Positions 32,825-32,928 of a stretch of DNA of 32,928 nt are shown in pieces (the stretch's first letter is position 1; each line of letters begins with the position of its first letter). The stretch is from Calothrix sp. MO_167.B42 (GTDB lineage Bacteria > Cyanobacteriota > Cyanobacteriia > Cyanobacteriales > Nostocaceae). The stretch covers positions 1-32,928 of the forward strand of contig JASJCX010000036.1 in NCBI GenBank assembly GCA_030065255.1, in the 5' to 3' direction. Both the position numbers and the translations under genes were made by a program. The notes beneath the pieces were generated by a model. That model saw only the letters and a program-made list of their open reading frames with translations, searched no databases and was not told the DNA's origin.

Positions 32825-32928
32825 TCACAAAGTTCCTTCTAATGTGGCAGCTACAACTCGGTGATCCCGGTCTTGTCGTAACTCCATTAAAGCAGCTTGT
32901 GCCTCTGGGCTATGGAATTTTCTCAATG
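32825..32928 (-). CDS. C-terminal end of a probable HEAT-repeat protein, cut by the window edge
   Basis: Thirty-three codons to TGA (32825-32827): LRKFHSPEAQAALMELRQDR, then DHRVVAATLEGTL. The spacing A-x-x-x-L-x-x-L-x-x-D-x-D-x-R-V-x-x-A fits the second half of a HEAT repeat. The gene runs off the right edge; only this much can be read. Confidence 0.45.
   Translation of the reverse strand, partial: LRKFHSPEAQAALMELRQDRDHRVVAATLEGTL

Noticed and set aside
1-32928. CRISPR arrays, tRNA or rRNA genes
   Set aside because: No regularly spaced repeat-spacer array, tRNA T-loop/acceptor pattern or rRNA segment was seen on either strand.

Overview
The window looks like chromosomal DNA of a filamentous, probably heterocyst-forming cyanobacterium (Nostocales-like). 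Supporting signs are many HIP1 octamers (GCGATCGC), about 40% GC by eye, GTA-N8-TAC NtcA operators, 7-nt tandem repeats (STRR type), dispersed palindromes, a PEP-CTERM protein, and a nirB/nirA/ntcB/cnaT nitrate cluster of the kind described in Anabaena. It is an assembly of short housekeeping and nutrient-uptake operons separated by repeat-rich, transposon-scarred spacers.

Layout. 1-720: a perfect 73-bp fold-back at the very edge cuts a TIGR02117-type gene, followed by a broken PEBP gene. 891-4901 (minus): the phosphate operon pstS-pstC-pstA-pstB behind a Pho box with an 11-nt period. 5037-6859 (minus): a membrane protein and a LuxR-type response regulator. 7040-8690 (minus): an IscB element with a frameshifted nuclease and an upstream omega-RNA region. 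8732-10369: an Fe-S membrane protein. 10651-11130: a transposase relic cut by an internally deleted IS607-like element. 11234-13519: a HAD phosphatase and a PEP-CTERM protein. 13836-13941: a candidate small RNA with its own promoter and terminator. 14009-16974: a DALR-domain protein divergent from a DevH-like CRP regulator, then a PstS/SphX-like binding protein. 16975-18184: 1.2 kb of repeats. 18185-22349: a conserved hypothetical, cobS, coaBC, a DUF2555 protein and a frameshifted esterase. 22718-24788: an iron-binding lipoprotein and a ROK glucokinase.

24978-30670 is the functional core. A HEAT-repeat NirB-like protein is divergent from nirA (nitrite reductase), followed by ntcB (nitrite-responsive LysR activator) and cnaT. 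nirA and ntcB each carry the same promoter layout, GTA-N8-TAC, then 22 nt, then TAAATT, so both should respond to NtcA. The transport and nitrate reductase genes (nrt, narB) that usually follow nirA are not here. A 265-bp MITE sits between the abutting stop codons of cnaT and a convergent metallo-beta-lactamase-fold gene whose metal-ligand motif is lost; panD follows. The right edge has an orphan TnpB-type right end and the end of a probable HEAT-repeat gene.

I see no clearly new multi-gene system. The best candidates for something undescribed are the small RNA at 13836-13907, the orphan guide-RNA-like transposon ends, the MITE between two stop codons, and the metal-ligand-free MBL protein.
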